Part shown: positions 25,935 to 34,161 of the stretch, piece by piece
Position numbering within the stretch: position 1 is the first letter of the stretch
Layout of the letters: each line of letters opens with the position of its first letter
Source of the DNA: Plantibacter sp. VKM Ac-2880
GTDB lineage: Bacteria > Actinomycetota > Actinomycetes > Actinomycetales > Microbacteriaceae
Assembly: GCF_015351235.1 (NCBI RefSeq)
Contig: NZ_JADKSJ010000001.1
Span: 2,125,668-2,189,667, forward strand
Direction: 5' to 3'
DNA: 64,000 bases
Made by a program: the position numbers and the translations under genes
Notes under the pieces: generated by a model
What the model was told of the DNA's origin: nothing
Seen by the model: only the letters and a program-made list of their open reading frames with translations
Database searches by the model: none

Positions 25935-27509
25935 TCAGCCGACGCGGACGAGCGTCCGCTGCCATCCGGAGGAGCCGTTCGGCGCGATCGGCGCCTGCTC
26001 CTCGATCTGCAGGTTCCCGGCCTTGTCGGTGGCGCGGACGGCCACGTAGTGCGTCCCGGCGGTCGCCTCCCAGTCCATCCACCACTGCACCCAGGTGTCG
26101 TCGTTGATGGCGGTCGAGAGGTTCACGCTCTGCCAGTCGCCGTTGTCGATGCTGACCTCGACCTTGGCGACGCCGACGGTCTGCGCCCAGGCGACACCGG
26201 CGATCTTCGCGGGACCCGGCGTGACCTGCTTGTCGATGCGAGGCGTGTCGATGCGCGAGGAGAGCTTGATCGGCGCCTTCGCGTCGTAACCGCGGGGCGT
26301 CCAGTAGGCCTCGTCCTTGTCGAACGTGGTCACCGTCAGCTTCGTGAGCCACTTGGTCGCCGAGACGTACCCGTACAGCCCTGGCACGACCATGCGGACG
26401 GGGAAGCCGTGCTCGAGGGGCAGGGGTTCGCCGTTCATCGCGACCGCGAGGATCGCGTCGAGGTTCGGATCGGTCAGCGATTCGAGCGGCGTGCTGGCGG
26501 TGAAGCCGTCGACGCTCGTCGAGAGGACCATGTCGGCCTTCGAGTCCGGCATCGCGCGCTTGAGCACGTCGCGGACGGGGATGCCGAGCCACTTCGCGTT
26601 GCCGAGCAGGCTGCCGCCGACCTCGTTGGAGACGCAGGTCATCGTGATGACGTATTCGTCGAGCCCCATGGCCAGCAGCTCGTCGAACGAGATCTGGACC
26701 TGCTCGCCGACCATGCCGTCGATCGTGAGCGACCAGGTGCCGGGGTCGATGGTCGGCACGGTGAGCGCGGTGTCGACGCGGTAGAACGTGTCGTTCGGGG
26801 TGAAGAGCGGGCTGATGCCGTCGACGTCCACTTCGGCGCCGTCCGGGATCGTCACGGTCGACTTCGGAGCGGGGAGCTTCAGCGCGTCCCGGACCGCGGT
26901 GATCGACGAGGTCGTCACGTTGATGATCCGGGCACCGACGCCCACGACGACCGCACCGGCGGCGGCGATGCCGGCGACCCGGAAGAAGCCGCGGCGGTCG
27001 AACCCGTCTCGTTCCCGGGCCTCGGCTCCGGCCGCACGGCGGTTCGGCAGCCGTCGGCCGAGCAGGATCAGGGTGATGACGCCGGCTGCGAGCCCGAGGA
27101 TCACCGGGACCACGGCGAGCGGCGTCGCACCGGCACGGGTCACCGTCGTCGCTCCGGCGAAGACGCCGGCCGCCACCAGGATCACGACGCCGAGCGGCGG
27201 TCGGACCTGCTGGAGGACCCCGGCGACCGCTGCCGCGATCACGACGGCGACGCCGAGGCTGACGAGCAGGAAGATCTTGTCGTTGCTCCCGAACGCCTCG
27301 ATCGCGAACTCCTTCGCCCAGCGCGGGACGATGTCGATGACGAAGGAGCCGACGGTCAGCAGTGGGCTGCTGCCGCGGGCGAACAGCAGCGCGGCGAGCT
27401 CTGCGACGGCGAGGAACACCGCGGCCGAGACGATGCCGGCGAGGGCTGCGGCGAGGACGACGAGACGTCGCCCCGTTTGGTTGATGCCGGTCTGATGCTT
27501 CGATCGCAT
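25935..27509 (-). CDS. Membrane-anchored sulfite-oxidase-like molybdoenzyme
   Basis: A 524-residue protein. Four to five hydrophobic segments fill roughly residues 10-175, then a Tat-like 'DRRGFFRVAGIAAAG' stretch leads to an extracytoplasmic oxidoreductase domain. VITMTCVSNEVGGSLLGNAKWLGIPV carries the cysteine expected to ligate molybdopterin, and a dimerisation domain follows to the C-terminus. It transfers electrons from sulfite or another oxo-acceptor outside the membrane. The substrate is not evident because no cytochrome partner is adjacent. The ATG at 27509 follows GGGAG by six bases; a TTG two codons upstream is less likely. Confidence 0.87.
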   Translation of the reverse strand: MRSKHQTGINQTGRRLVVLAAALAGIVSAAVFLAVAELAALLFARGSSPLLTVGSFVIDIVPRWAKEFAIEAFGSNDKIFLLVSLGVAVVIAAAVAGVLQQVRPPLGVVILVAAGVFAGATTVTRAGATPLAVVPVILGLAAGVITLILLGRRLPNRRAAGAEARERDGFDRRGFFRVAGIAAAGAVVVGVGARIINVTTSSITAVRDALKLPAPKSTVTIPDGAEVDVDGISPLFTPNDTFYRVDTALTVPTIDPGTWSLTIDGMVGEQVQISFDELLAMGLDEYVITMTCVSNEVGGSLLGNAKWLGIPVRDVLKRAMPDSKADMVLSTSVDGFTASTPLESLTDPNLDAILAVAMNGEPLPLEHGFPVRMVVPGLYGYVSATKWLTKLTVTTFDKDEAYWTPRGYDAKAPIKLSSRIDTPRIDKQVTPGPAKIAGVAWAQTVGVAKVEVSIDNGDWQSVNLSTAINDDTWVQWWMDWEATAGTHYVAVRATDKAGNLQIEEQAPIAPNGSSGWQRTLVRVG

Positions 27510-27599
27510 GTGCAACTCCCTGGTCGTGGTTCGACAGGAGTTCGGAGCACGGCGACGATCAGGCTGGTCCGATCCGCGCCGGGTGCACGGATCTCGGGT

Positions 27600-28244
27600 T
27601 CAGGCGGTCGCGACGGCCAGTCGGGTGCCGGTCTCGGCCGCCAGTCGCAGGGCCTCGTCGAGCTCCTGCGCGCTGCGGTCGCGCTGGCCGGCGAGGCCTG
27701 GCTCGCGGTCGGCCAGGGTCAGGCTCGTCGTGATGACGTGGACGTCCATGCCGAGCGCGCCACCGAACAGGGTGCGGAGCGCCGGCACCTCGTGGTCCCA
27801 CCCTTCCGTGGGCGTGCCGGCGTCGTACGCGATGCCGCGACTGGTGGTGATCACGACCGGCCTGCCGGTCAGGGCACCGGTGTCCGCCGACGTCACGCCG
27901 GGGACGTGGATGTGGTCGATCCAGGCCTTGAGCGACGACGGGATCGAGAAGTTGTAGAGCGGTGCCCCGATCACGACGATGTCGGCGGCGAGGAGCTCGT
28001 CGAGTAGGACGCGCTGCAGAGCCTCCGCCTCGGCGGGCGGGTTCGCGCCGAGCTCCCGATCGGCGGCGGGCCAGTGCAGGCTCGCGTCCGCGAGGTGCGG
28101 GACGGGGTCCAGATGCAGGTCCCGTCGGACGACGACACCGGTGGGATCGGCATCCCGCCAGGCGTCGACCACCGCTTGCGACAGGCGGCGGGAGCGGGAG
28201 GTCGCCAGATCGGCGGACGAGTCGAGGTGCAGGAGCGTTGGCAT
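27600..28244 (-). CDS. azoR: FMN-dependent NADH-azoreductase
   Basis: A 214-residue flavodoxin-fold quinone/azo reductase. [19 protein letters not shown] binds FMN phosphate. [26 protein letters not shown]-type segments (here [20 protein letters not shown]) and [14 protein letters not shown] are diagnostic of AzoR. It reduces quinones and azo compounds with NAD(P)H and is usually protective against electrophile stress. The start is supported by the leaderless -10 TAGCGT at 28251-28256. Divergent from kynureninase with only 71 bases between the two starts. Confidence 0.93.
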   Translation of the reverse strand: [214 protein letters not shown]

Positions 28245-28250
28245 GCGGCA

Positions 28251-28256
28251 ACGCTA
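28251..28256 (-). promoter_or_regulatory. -10 element TAGCGT, leaderless start of azoR
   Basis: Ends six bases before the azoR ATG on the minus strand. It faces an identical TAGCGT for kynU 47 bases away. Confidence 0.55.
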
Positions 28257-28303
28257 GCAAGCCGAACGGTGTGCACTTCCTTGCGGCACGCATCGCGGCC
28301 GGT

Positions 28304-28309
28304 TAGCGT
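28304..28309 (+). promoter_or_regulatory. -10 element TAGCGT, leaderless start of kynU
   Basis: Ends six bases before the kynU ATG at 28316. The two divergent -10 hexamers are identical, so the short region between them could be controlled by one regulator. Confidence 0.55.
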
Positions 28310-28315
28310 CGCACC

Positions 28316-29614
28316 ATGAGCGCCACCCTCCCTGTCACGCCCGCCCGTCCGGATGCGCTCGCGCTCGACGCGGCCGATCCGCTCGCCGAGCACCTCGCGG
28401 CCTTCGTGCCCGCGAACGGGGTGTCGGCGTACTTCGACGGGAACTCGCTGGGGCGGCCGCTCCGGGCCACCGCGGATCGCCTGCAAGCGTTCATCACCGA
28501 GGAGTGGGGCACGAGGCTCATCCGCTCCTGGGACGACCGGTGGTTCGCGATGCCGCTGACCCTGGGCGACCGCCTCGGAGCAGCCGTGCTCGGGGCGGCC
28601 GGCGGGCAGACCGTCGTCGCCGATTCGACCACCGTGCTCCTGTACAAACTGATCCGCGCTGCCGTGGACGCGAGCACCGCCGACGGAACGACGGCACCGG
28701 TCCGCGAGGACATCGTCATCGACGTGGGGAACTTCCCGACGGATCGCTTCGTGGTCGAGGGGATCGCGGCCGAGCGCGGTCTCCGTGTGCGGTGGATCGA
28801 CGCCGACCCGGTCCACGGCGTCACGGCAGAACAGCTGCGGGAGGTCGTCGACGAACGGACGGCCCTCGTGGTGTTGAGCCAGGTCGACTACCGGTCGGGA
28901 GCCCTCCTCGACGTCGCCGGGTTGACGGCCGTGGCGCACGACGCCGGGTCCCTCGTGCTCTGGGACCTCTGCCACTCCGCCGGCGCGGTCCCGGTCGAGC
29001 TGGACGCCTGGGGCGTCGACCTCGCGGTCGGGTGCTCCTACAAGTACCTCGGCGGCGGTCCCGGCGCTCCGGCGTACGCCTACGTCGCGAAACGGCATCA
29101 GGATCGGCTCCTGCAGCCCGTCCAGGGCTGGATGGGGGCCTCCGACGTGTTCGCGATGGCCGACACGTACCGGCCGGCGGAGGGGATGCGCCGATTCCTC
29201 AGCGGCACCCCGCCGATCGTCGGGATGCTGCCCCTCGAGGACGCCCTCTCGCTCATCGAGACCGCGGGTGTCCCGGCCATCCGCGAGAAGTCCCTCGCAC
29301 TCACCGCCTTCACCATCTCCTGGGTCGACGAGCACCTCGCGGCCTTCGGCGTGCGGGTGATGACCCCGCGGGAGCCCGAGCGCCGCGGCGGCCACGTGAC
29401 CCTCGGCCATCCCTCATTCCGTGAGATCACCCCGAAGCTGTGGGAGGTGGGCGTCATCCCCGACTTCCGGCACCCGGACGGGCTCCGCATCGGGCTCGCC
29501 CCGTTGAGCTCCGGGTTCGTGGAGCTCGAGCGCGGCCTCGTCCGCATCGCCACCGCTGTCGAGCAGTGGACGGAGCGCGCGGGTTCCACGCCGCATGGAG
29601 GGCAGCCGTCGTAG
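28316..29614 (+). CDS. kynU: Kynureninase
   Basis: A 432-residue PLP enzyme of fold type I that cleaves kynurenine to anthranilate and alanine. DGNSLGRPL, the VIDVGNFPTDRFVVEG segment, WDLCHSAGAVP (D217 contacts the pyridine nitrogen) and the PLP lysine K243 in GCSYKYLGGGPG are all present. The C-terminal domain ends HPDGLRIGLAPL. Tryptophan 2,3-dioxygenase and kynurenine formamidase are not in the window, so the substrate must come from elsewhere. Its TAG stop is also the first three bases of the -10 for the next gene. Confidence 0.95.
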   Translation: MSATLPVTPARPDALALDAADPLAEHLAAFVPANGVSAYFDGNSLGRPLRATADRLQAFITEEWGTRLIRSWDDRWFAMPLTLGDRLGAAVLGAAGGQTVVADSTTVLLYKLIRAAVDASTADGTTAPVREDIVIDVGNFPTDRFVVEGIAAERGLRVRWIDADPVHGVTAEQLREVVDERTALVVLSQVDYRSGALLDVAGLTAVAHDAGSLVLWDLCHSAGAVPVELDAWGVDLAVGCSYKYLGGGPGAPAYAYVAKRHQDRLLQPVQGWMGASDVFAMADTYRPAEGMRRFLSGTPPIVGMLPLEDALSLIETAGVPAIREKSLALTAFTISWVDEHLAAFGVRVMTPREPERRGGHVTLGHPSFREITPKLWEVGVIPDFRHPDGLRIGLAPLSSGFVELERGLVRIATAVEQWTERAGSTPHGGQPS

Positions 29615-29617
29615 GCT
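29612..29617 (+). promoter_or_regulatory. -10 element TAGGCT overlapping the kynU stop codon
   Basis: The TAG stop of kynU (29612-29614) forms the first half of the hexamer, which ends six bases before the aldose-epimerase ATG at 29624. Confidence 0.5.
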
Positions 29618-29623
29618 GACGAC

Positions 29624-30550
29624 ATGTCGCCTGTCTCCGGAGTCCAGTACCGCCTCAGCCATCACGGTCCGCACGGCGAGGTCCGGGCGACCGTCACCGA
29701 GCTCGCCGCCGGACTGCGCGAACTCTCCGTCGGCGGGCGCTCACTCGTCCAATCCTTCGGCGAGGACGTCGTCGCGCCGAAGGGCTGCGGCCTGATCCTC
29801 GTGCCCTGGCCGAACCGGGTGCGGGACGCGAGGTGGTCGCTCGACGGTGAGCCGCAGCAGCTCGACGTCACCGAGGCTGCCACGGGGAACGCTTCGCACG
29901 GTCTGCTCCGCAACACCGGCTATCGAGCGGGGGAACGCACGGACGGCGGCGTCACGCTGCTCGCATCGGTGTTCCCACAGCACGGCTATCCGTTCCACCT
30001 CGACACCTCGGTGGCCTACGCCCTCGTCGACGACGGCCTGCGGGTCACCCACACGATCGTGAACCGATCGGAGCGACCGGCACCGGTCGCCGTCGGTGCG
30101 CACCCCTATCTCGCGCTCGGTGGCGTCTCGACGGCGGACCTCACCATCACGATCGCCGCCGACTCCTGGTTCGAGACCGACGAGCAGCGCATCCCGGTCG
30201 CCTCCCACCCCGTCGACGGCACGGACCACGACCTGCGCTCGGGCGCCCGCGTGGGCGACCTCGCGATCGATGTCGGACTCGGCGACGTCCGCGCGATCGA
30301 CGGAGCCGTCAGGCATCGGCTCACCGCTCCGGATGGCGACGGGGTCGAGCTCTGGGCGGACGACGACTTCCGGTTCGTCCAGGTCTACACCCCGCGCGAT
30401 TTCCCGACGTCCGAGGGTCCCGTGCAGGCGATCGCGGTCGAGCCGATGACGGCTCCGGCGGACGCGTTGAACAGCGGGACCGGTCTGCGTTGGCTGGAAC
30501 CCGAGGAGCAGTGGTCGCTGTCGTGGGGGATCCGTCTCACGGCCTCCTGA
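29624..30550 (+). CDS. Aldose 1-epimerase family protein
   Basis: A 308-residue GalM-like mutarotase. GCGLILVPWPNRVRDARWSLDGEPQQL, NASHGLLRN (catalytic His) and APVAVGAHPYLAL are the family landmarks, and the catalytic Glu is expected near IAVEPMTAPADALNSG. It interconverts alpha and beta anomers of an aldose. The 'GHNLRN'-like HGL context suggests the broad bacterial branch rather than strict galactose use. It has its own leaderless -10 overlapping the kynU stop, so it need not depend on kynU transcription. Confidence 0.9.
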   Translation: MSPVSGVQYRLSHHGPHGEVRATVTELAAGLRELSVGGRSLVQSFGEDVVAPKGCGLILVPWPNRVRDARWSLDGEPQQLDVTEAATGNASHGLLRNTGYRAGERTDGGVTLLASVFPQHGYPFHLDTSVAYALVDDGLRVTHTIVNRSERPAPVAVGAHPYLALGGVSTADLTITIAADSWFETDEQRIPVASHPVDGTDHDLRSGARVGDLAIDVGLGDVRAIDGAVRHRLTAPDGDGVELWADDDFRFVQVYTPRDFPTSEGPVQAIAVEPMTAPADALNSGTGLRWLEPEEQWSLSWGIRLTAS

Positions 30551-30698
30551 GCGGAGCGTGCCCGCCTCACCGCCGAACGGGGGAGGGCGCCCTGGTCCCA
30601 GGTGCGGACGCGGGTCAGCTCAGAGGATGACCCCGCGGGCGCGATGATCGTCTCATCGTCCGATGCCGACCCTGGTGGTCGCGACGGACACTGGACCC

Positions 30699-30938
30699 AT
30701 GACCACGCACTTGGACACCAGCCCGATCACCTTCACGATGTCCACGCCCCGCATCGCCCGCGCCGAACGGGTGGCCGTGGCGCGTCCGGTGGACCGACCT
30801 CGAGGTCGCGTCGCCGCCTTCGTGGGCGTACTGCTCGGGAACATCGTGCTCTGGAGCACCCTGTTCCTGACCGTTGGCCTCGTGCTCGTCATGCAGCTCG
30901 GCATCGTCGGCGTGATCGCCGCGGCCATGGCGCGCTGA
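30699..30938 (+). CDS. Small single-pass membrane protein
   Basis: A 79-residue protein with an N-terminal polar, Arg-rich region (TPRIARAERVAVARPVDRPR) and one or two hydrophobic segments filling residues 38-77. No family is recognised. Three in-frame ATGs exist (30663, 30699, 30738). I chose 30699 because GACACT ends six bases before it, matching the leaderless pattern, while the others lack both ribosome site and -10. Function unknown. Confidence 0.55.
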   Translation: MTTHLDTSPITFTMSTPRIARAERVAVARPVDRPRGRVAAFVGVLLGNIVLWSTLFLTVGLVLVMQLGIVGVIAAAMAR

Positions 30939-30970
30939 CGATCCCACCGGAGCGGCGAGGAGGCAGCGAT

Positions 30971-31120
30971 TCAGTCCGCAGTGGTGCTGTCGTCGGCAGC
31001 CGTCGGTTCCGGTGCCTCGTCCTCGAGCTGTTCGTCCTCCACCGCATCATCGGGGAGACCCGGCAGCATCGCTGCCGCGCCCTCGTCGCGAATGCCTTCG
31101 ACTGCTCCGAAATCCGACAC
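30971..31120 (-). CDS. Small acidic protein, 49 residues, unknown function
   Basis: A short gene on the minus strand with its own promoter and ribosome site. TAGGCT lies at 31151-31156, an AGAGGA ribosome site about seven bases before the GTG at 31120, and the TGA at 30971-30973. The protein begins VSDFGAVEGIRDEGAAAMLP. The second half is highly acidic (DDAVEDEQLEDEAPEP) and it ends TADDSTTAD-like with no hydrophobic segment. It has no cysteine or known motif. A disordered adaptor or inhibitor would fit the composition, but this is speculation. Confidence 0.6.
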   Translation of the reverse strand: MSDFGAVEGIRDEGAAAMLPGLPDDAVEDEQLEDEAPEPTAADDSTTAD

Positions 31121-31150
31121 GGTGCGTTCCTCTCGATCGTCGTGCGCGCC

Positions 31151-31156
31151 AGCCTA
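31151..31156 (-). promoter_or_regulatory. -10 element TAGGCT for the 49-residue protein
   Basis: Predicts a leader of about 24 bases that just accommodates the AGAGGA ribosome site. Confidence 0.45.
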
Positions 31157-31202
31157 GCCAGCGGGCACGACGATCGACAGGGCTTGCGGGAGCGGTGCGA
31201 CG

Positions 31203-31622
31203 TCAGTCGACGATGGAGACGGTGACCTCGATGTTGCCGCGCGTGGCGTTCGAGTAGGGGCACACCTGGTGCGCCTGGTCGGCCAGCTGCTGTGCCTCGT
31301 CGTGTGAGACGTTGGGCACGTAGACGTCGAGTTCGACCGCGAGGCCGAATCCGCCTTCACCGTTCGAACCGATGCCGACGCTGGCGGAGACCGCCGCGTC
31401 GGTAGTGTCGAGCTTGGAGCTCCGTGCGACGGAGTGCAGGGCACTCAGGAAGCACGCGGCGTAGCCGGCGGCGAAGAGCTGTTCGGGGTTGGTGCCCTCG
31501 CCGCTCCCGCCGAGTTCCTTGGGGGGCCGGGTGTCGAAGTCGAGGAGGTCGTCCTCACTGCGGACGTGTCCGTCTCGTCCGCCTCCGGTGGCATGGGCAA
31601 CTGCTGTGTACGCGATATCCAT
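31203..31622 (-). CDS. ohr: Organic hydroperoxide resistance protein (Ohr/OsmC)
   Basis: A 139-residue thiol peroxidase. The two reactive cysteines are C57 in FAAGYAACF and C121 in AHQVCPYSNATRGN, both in the exact context of Ohr. It works as an intertwined dimer and reduces organic and lipid hydroperoxides through a lipoylated partner; a lipoamide dehydrogenase gene (lpdA) is in this window at 49952-51325. CAGGAT ends six bases before the ATG, consistent with a leaderless mRNA. No MarR-type OhrR lies next to it. Confidence 0.95.
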   Translation of the reverse strand: MDIAYTAVAHATGGGRDGHVRSEDDLLDFDTRPPKELGGSGEGTNPEQLFAAGYAACFLSALHSVARSSKLDTTDAAVSASVGIGSNGEGGFGLAVELDVYVPNVSHDEAQQLADQAHQVCPYSNATRGNIEVTVSIVD

Positions 31623-31685
31623 TGCTCCATCCTGGCACCGTCACGCCCGGTCCGCGCACCTTGCTCCCGAGCTCTCGGCTGGCGT

Positions 31686-32582
31686 TCAGAGGAGTGCTTC
31701 GCGAGCACCGGCGATGACCGCCGACGCGACGGTCTGGAGGAGCGGCGAGTCCAGTCGCCACTGCTGCCAGTACAGCGGCACGTCGAGCACGCCGTCGTCG
31801 TCGAGGGCCACGAGGTCACCCGCCGCGGCCGGTGCCGCACCTTGCGCATCCGGGAGCATGCCCCAGCCGAGACCGAGGAGGACCGCGGTCGCGAAGTCCG
31901 CCGACGCCGGGACATGGTGTCGGGGCGGGGCGACCGGGTCGACACCGCGGCGACGGAGGTAGGCGTCCTGGAGGTCGTCCTTCCGATCGAACACGACCAC
32001 CGGAGCATCGGCCAGTGCGGCTGCCGTCACCCCGTCGGCGAACCACCGCGCTGCGAACCGCGGCGACGCCACGGGTCGGTACCGCATCCGGCCGAGCGCC
32101 TGGACGGTACAGCCTTGGACCGCTTCCGAACTCGAGGTGACCGCAGCCATCGCCGTCCCGTCCCGCAGCAGGGCGGTGGAGTGGTCCTGATCCTCCCGCG
32201 AGAGGTCGAAGGCGACCGGTTCCGTGGCGGCCAGCTCGGCCAGCACCGGGAGGAGCCAGGTGGCGAGCGAGTCGGCGTTGACGACGATCGGGATGGCGGC
32301 TGGAGCGGCGTCGCCAGCCGTTCCGTCCGGGTGCAGGTCCCTGGAGGCGTCACGCTCGAGGAGCTGCACCGCCCGCGCGAGGCGGAGGATGGTCTCGCCG
32401 GACGCGGTGGTGGTGATGGGTCTCGTCCGCAGGAGCAGGACCCGGCCGACGTGCTGCTCGAGCGCTTTGATCCGCAGGCTGACGGCCGACGGCGTCACCG
32501 AGAGCTCGCGGGCCGCCGCGTCGAACGAGCCTCGGTCCACGGCGGCGAGGAAGGCGCGGAGCTGATCGAACTGGAGGTCCAT
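31686..32582 (-). CDS. lysG: LysR-type regulator of lysine/arginine export (LysG/ArgP)
   Basis: A 298-residue LysR-type activator. The helix-turn-helix FDQLRAFLAAVDRGSFDAAARELSVTPSAVS is at the N-terminus and a LysR effector domain follows. It is divergent from a LysE exporter, the classical lysG-lysE pair, in which lysine or arginine with LysG switches on lysE. Two adjacent ATGs exist (32585 and 32582). GAAACT ends six bases before the second, matching the leaderless spacing. A near-perfect palindrome at 32590-32612 overlaps this -10 and suggests autorepression. Confidence 0.92.
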   Translation of the reverse strand: MDLQFDQLRAFLAAVDRGSFDAAARELSVTPSAVSLRIKALEQHVGRVLLLRTRPITTTASGETILRLARAVQLLERDASRDLHPDGTAGDAAPAAIPIVVNADSLATWLLPVLAELAATEPVAFDLSREDQDHSTALLRDGTAMAAVTSSSEAVQGCTVQALGRMRYRPVASPRFAARWFADGVTAAALADAPVVVFDRKDDLQDAYLRRRGVDPVAPPRHHVPASADFATAVLLGLGWGMLPDAQGAAPAAAGDLVALDDDGVLDVPLYWQQWRLDSPLLQTVASAVIAGAREALL

Positions 32583-32589
32583 CATCAGA

Positions 32590-32612
32590 GTTTCTCATGG
32601 ACCGTGAGAAAC
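32590..32612. promoter_or_regulatory. LysG operator candidate (T-N11-A palindrome)
   Basis: GTTTCTCA-N7-TGAGAAAC, a 23-bp palindrome with one mismatched pair, contains the LysR-type T-N11-A core (T32595 to A32607). It covers the lysG -10 and lies 42 bases before lysE. A half-copy TCTCATG recurs at 32622-32628 nearer the lysE promoter, as expected for an activation site. Confidence 0.6.
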
Positions 32613-32641
32613 GTGAACTGGTCTCATGTTCGGATGTGTTC

Positions 32642-32647
32642 TACGGT
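32642..32647 (+). promoter_or_regulatory. -10 element TACGGT, leaderless start of lysE
   Basis: Ends six bases before the ATG at 32654. Confidence 0.5.
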
Positions 32648-32653
32648 CGCCTC

Positions 32654-33271
32654 ATGACCACCGCCATCCAAGACGCTCTCGCCGGTTTCGGGCTCGGCCT
32701 CTCGCTGATCGTCGCCATCGGTGCGCAGAACGCGTTCGTGCTCCGTCAGGGCATCCGCCGTGAGCACGTCCTCCCGGTCGTCCTCGTCTGCGCACTGTCG
32801 GACGCGGTCCTGATCGTGGCCGGCGTCAGCGGGATCGGGTTCGTGATCGAGCGTTTCCCCCTCGTCCTCGACATCCTCCGTTGGGCCGGTGCCGCCTTCC
32901 TCGTCGCCTACGGGCTGCTCGCCGCCCGCCGAGCGATCTCACCGAGTGGTCTCACGGCCGAAGGGCCGGGGACGAAGACCTCGCTCCGGGCGGCCGTACT
33001 CACGGTGATCGCCCTCACCTGGCTCAACCCCCACGTGTACCTCGACACGGTGCTCCTGCTCGGATCGATCGCGAACACGCACGGCGAACAAGGCAGGTGG
33101 TGGTTCGCGGCCGGCGCCGTGCTGGGGAGCGTGGCGTGGTTCACCGCGCTCGGCTTCGGCGCCCGTCTCCTGAAGGGCCTCTTCGCGAAACCGGTCGCCT
33201 GGCGGGTGCTCGACGCCGCGATCGCCGTGGTGATGGTGACCCTCGCCGTCCTGCTCATCGTGCGGCACTGA
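32654..33271 (+). CDS. lysE: Basic amino-acid exporter LysE
   Basis: A 205-residue inner-membrane exporter with about six hydrophobic segments. LIVAIGAQNAFVLRQGI and the LTWLNPHVYLDTVLLLG loop are signatures of the LysE family for lysine and arginine efflux. The start at MTTAIQD is set by the leaderless -10 at 32642; a longer reading from 32597 would begin inside the LysG operator. Divergent from lysG, which should activate it when intracellular lysine or arginine is high. Confidence 0.94.
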   Translation: MTTAIQDALAGFGLGLSLIVAIGAQNAFVLRQGIRREHVLPVVLVCALSDAVLIVAGVSGIGFVIERFPLVLDILRWAGAAFLVAYGLLAARRAISPSGLTAEGPGTKTSLRAAVLTVIALTWLNPHVYLDTVLLLGSIANTHGEQGRWWFAAGAVLGSVAWFTALGFGARLLKGLFAKPVAWRVLDAAIAVVMVTLAVLLIVRH

Positions 33272-33309
33272 CCATAGATGCCCGCCGCCGCCTGATCGTC
33301 CATCGTCGG

Positions 33310-33315
33310 TAGGCT
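33310..33315 (+). promoter_or_regulatory. -10 element TAGGCT, leaderless start of nif3
   Basis: Ends six bases before the GTG at 33322. Confidence 0.5.
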
Positions 33316-33321
33316 TGCCGG

Positions 33322-34161
33322 GTGACGAGAACACTCCGCGAGGTCAATGCCGTCGTCGAGCGGCTCTGGCCGCTGTCCGGAGCATCGGACTGGGATGCGC
33401 CCGGCCTCGTGGTCGGCGACCCCGATCAGCCGGTCGCGCGGGTGCTGCTGGCGGTCGACGCCGTGGGTGCCACGGTCGACGAGCTGCTCCAGGAGCCCGG
33501 TGGGCTCCTGCTCGTGCACCACCCGCTGCTCATGCGTGGCGTCACGACCGTGGCGGGCGACCGCTACAAGGGTGCGCTCATCGCGCGGCTCATCCGCGGC
33601 GACGCGGCCCTGATCGCCGCCCACACGAATGCGGACGTGGTCGTCGACGGCACCTCGGACGTGCTCGCACGCCGCCTCGGCCTGCTGGACGCCGCCCCGG
33701 TCGTCCCAGCCCCCGACGGGGTGACCGGCCTCGGCCGCGTGGGCGACCTGGCCGAACCGACCACCCTCGGCCGGATCGCCCGACTGCTCGCGGAGGTCCT
33801 CCCGGCGACGGCGACCGGCGTGCGCGTGGCCGGCGACGTCGACCAGCCGGTCCGGCGGATCGCGGTCTGCGGCGGAGCGGGCGACTCGTTGCTCTCGCAC
33901 GACGCCGTCCGAGGAGCCGACCTGTACGTCACGGCGGATCTGCGCCACCACCCGGCGTCCGAGGCGCGAGAGCAGGCGATCCTCGCCGGCGGGCCCGCGC
34001 TCATCGACGTCTCGCACTGGGCGAGCGAGTCACTCTGGCTGGAGGTCGCAGCCGTCGCGCTGCGACGGGAGCTCCCGGAGCTCGACATCCGGGTCAGCGG
34101 ACAGCGCACCGACCCGTGGGATTTCGTCGTCACCCAGGAGTCGACGCGGCCGGTAGGGTGA
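33322..34161 (+). CDS. Nif3-like dinuclear-metal hexameric protein
   Basis: A 279-residue protein of the NIF3/DUF34 family, which forms hexameric toroids with a two-metal site. The ligand segments are visible: LLLVHHPLLMRGV (two His), IAAHTNADVV and near the end LIDVSHWASESLWLE. A GTP cyclohydrolase-like or metallochaperone role has been proposed for the family, but the reaction remains uncertain. It overlaps the downstream frame by the TGATG at its stop and precedes the zinc-ribbon gene, a conserved actinobacterial pair. Confidence 0.92.
   Translation: MTRTLREVNAVVERLWPLSGASDWDAPGLVVGDPDQPVARVLLAVDAVGATVDELLQEPGGLLLVHHPLLMRGVTTVAGDRYKGALIARLIRGDAALIAAHTNADVVVDGTSDVLARRLGLLDAAPVVPAPDGVTGLGRVGDLAEPTTLGRIARLLAEVLPATATGVRVAGDVDQPVRRIAVCGGAGDSLLSHDAVRGADLYVTADLRHHPASEAREQAILAGGPALIDVSHWASESLWLEVAAVALRRELPELDIRVSGQRTDPWDFVVTQESTRPVG

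Noticed and set aside
32597-32653. Longer LysE starting at 32597
   Set aside because: It would start inside the LysG operator and upstream of the predicted transcription start.
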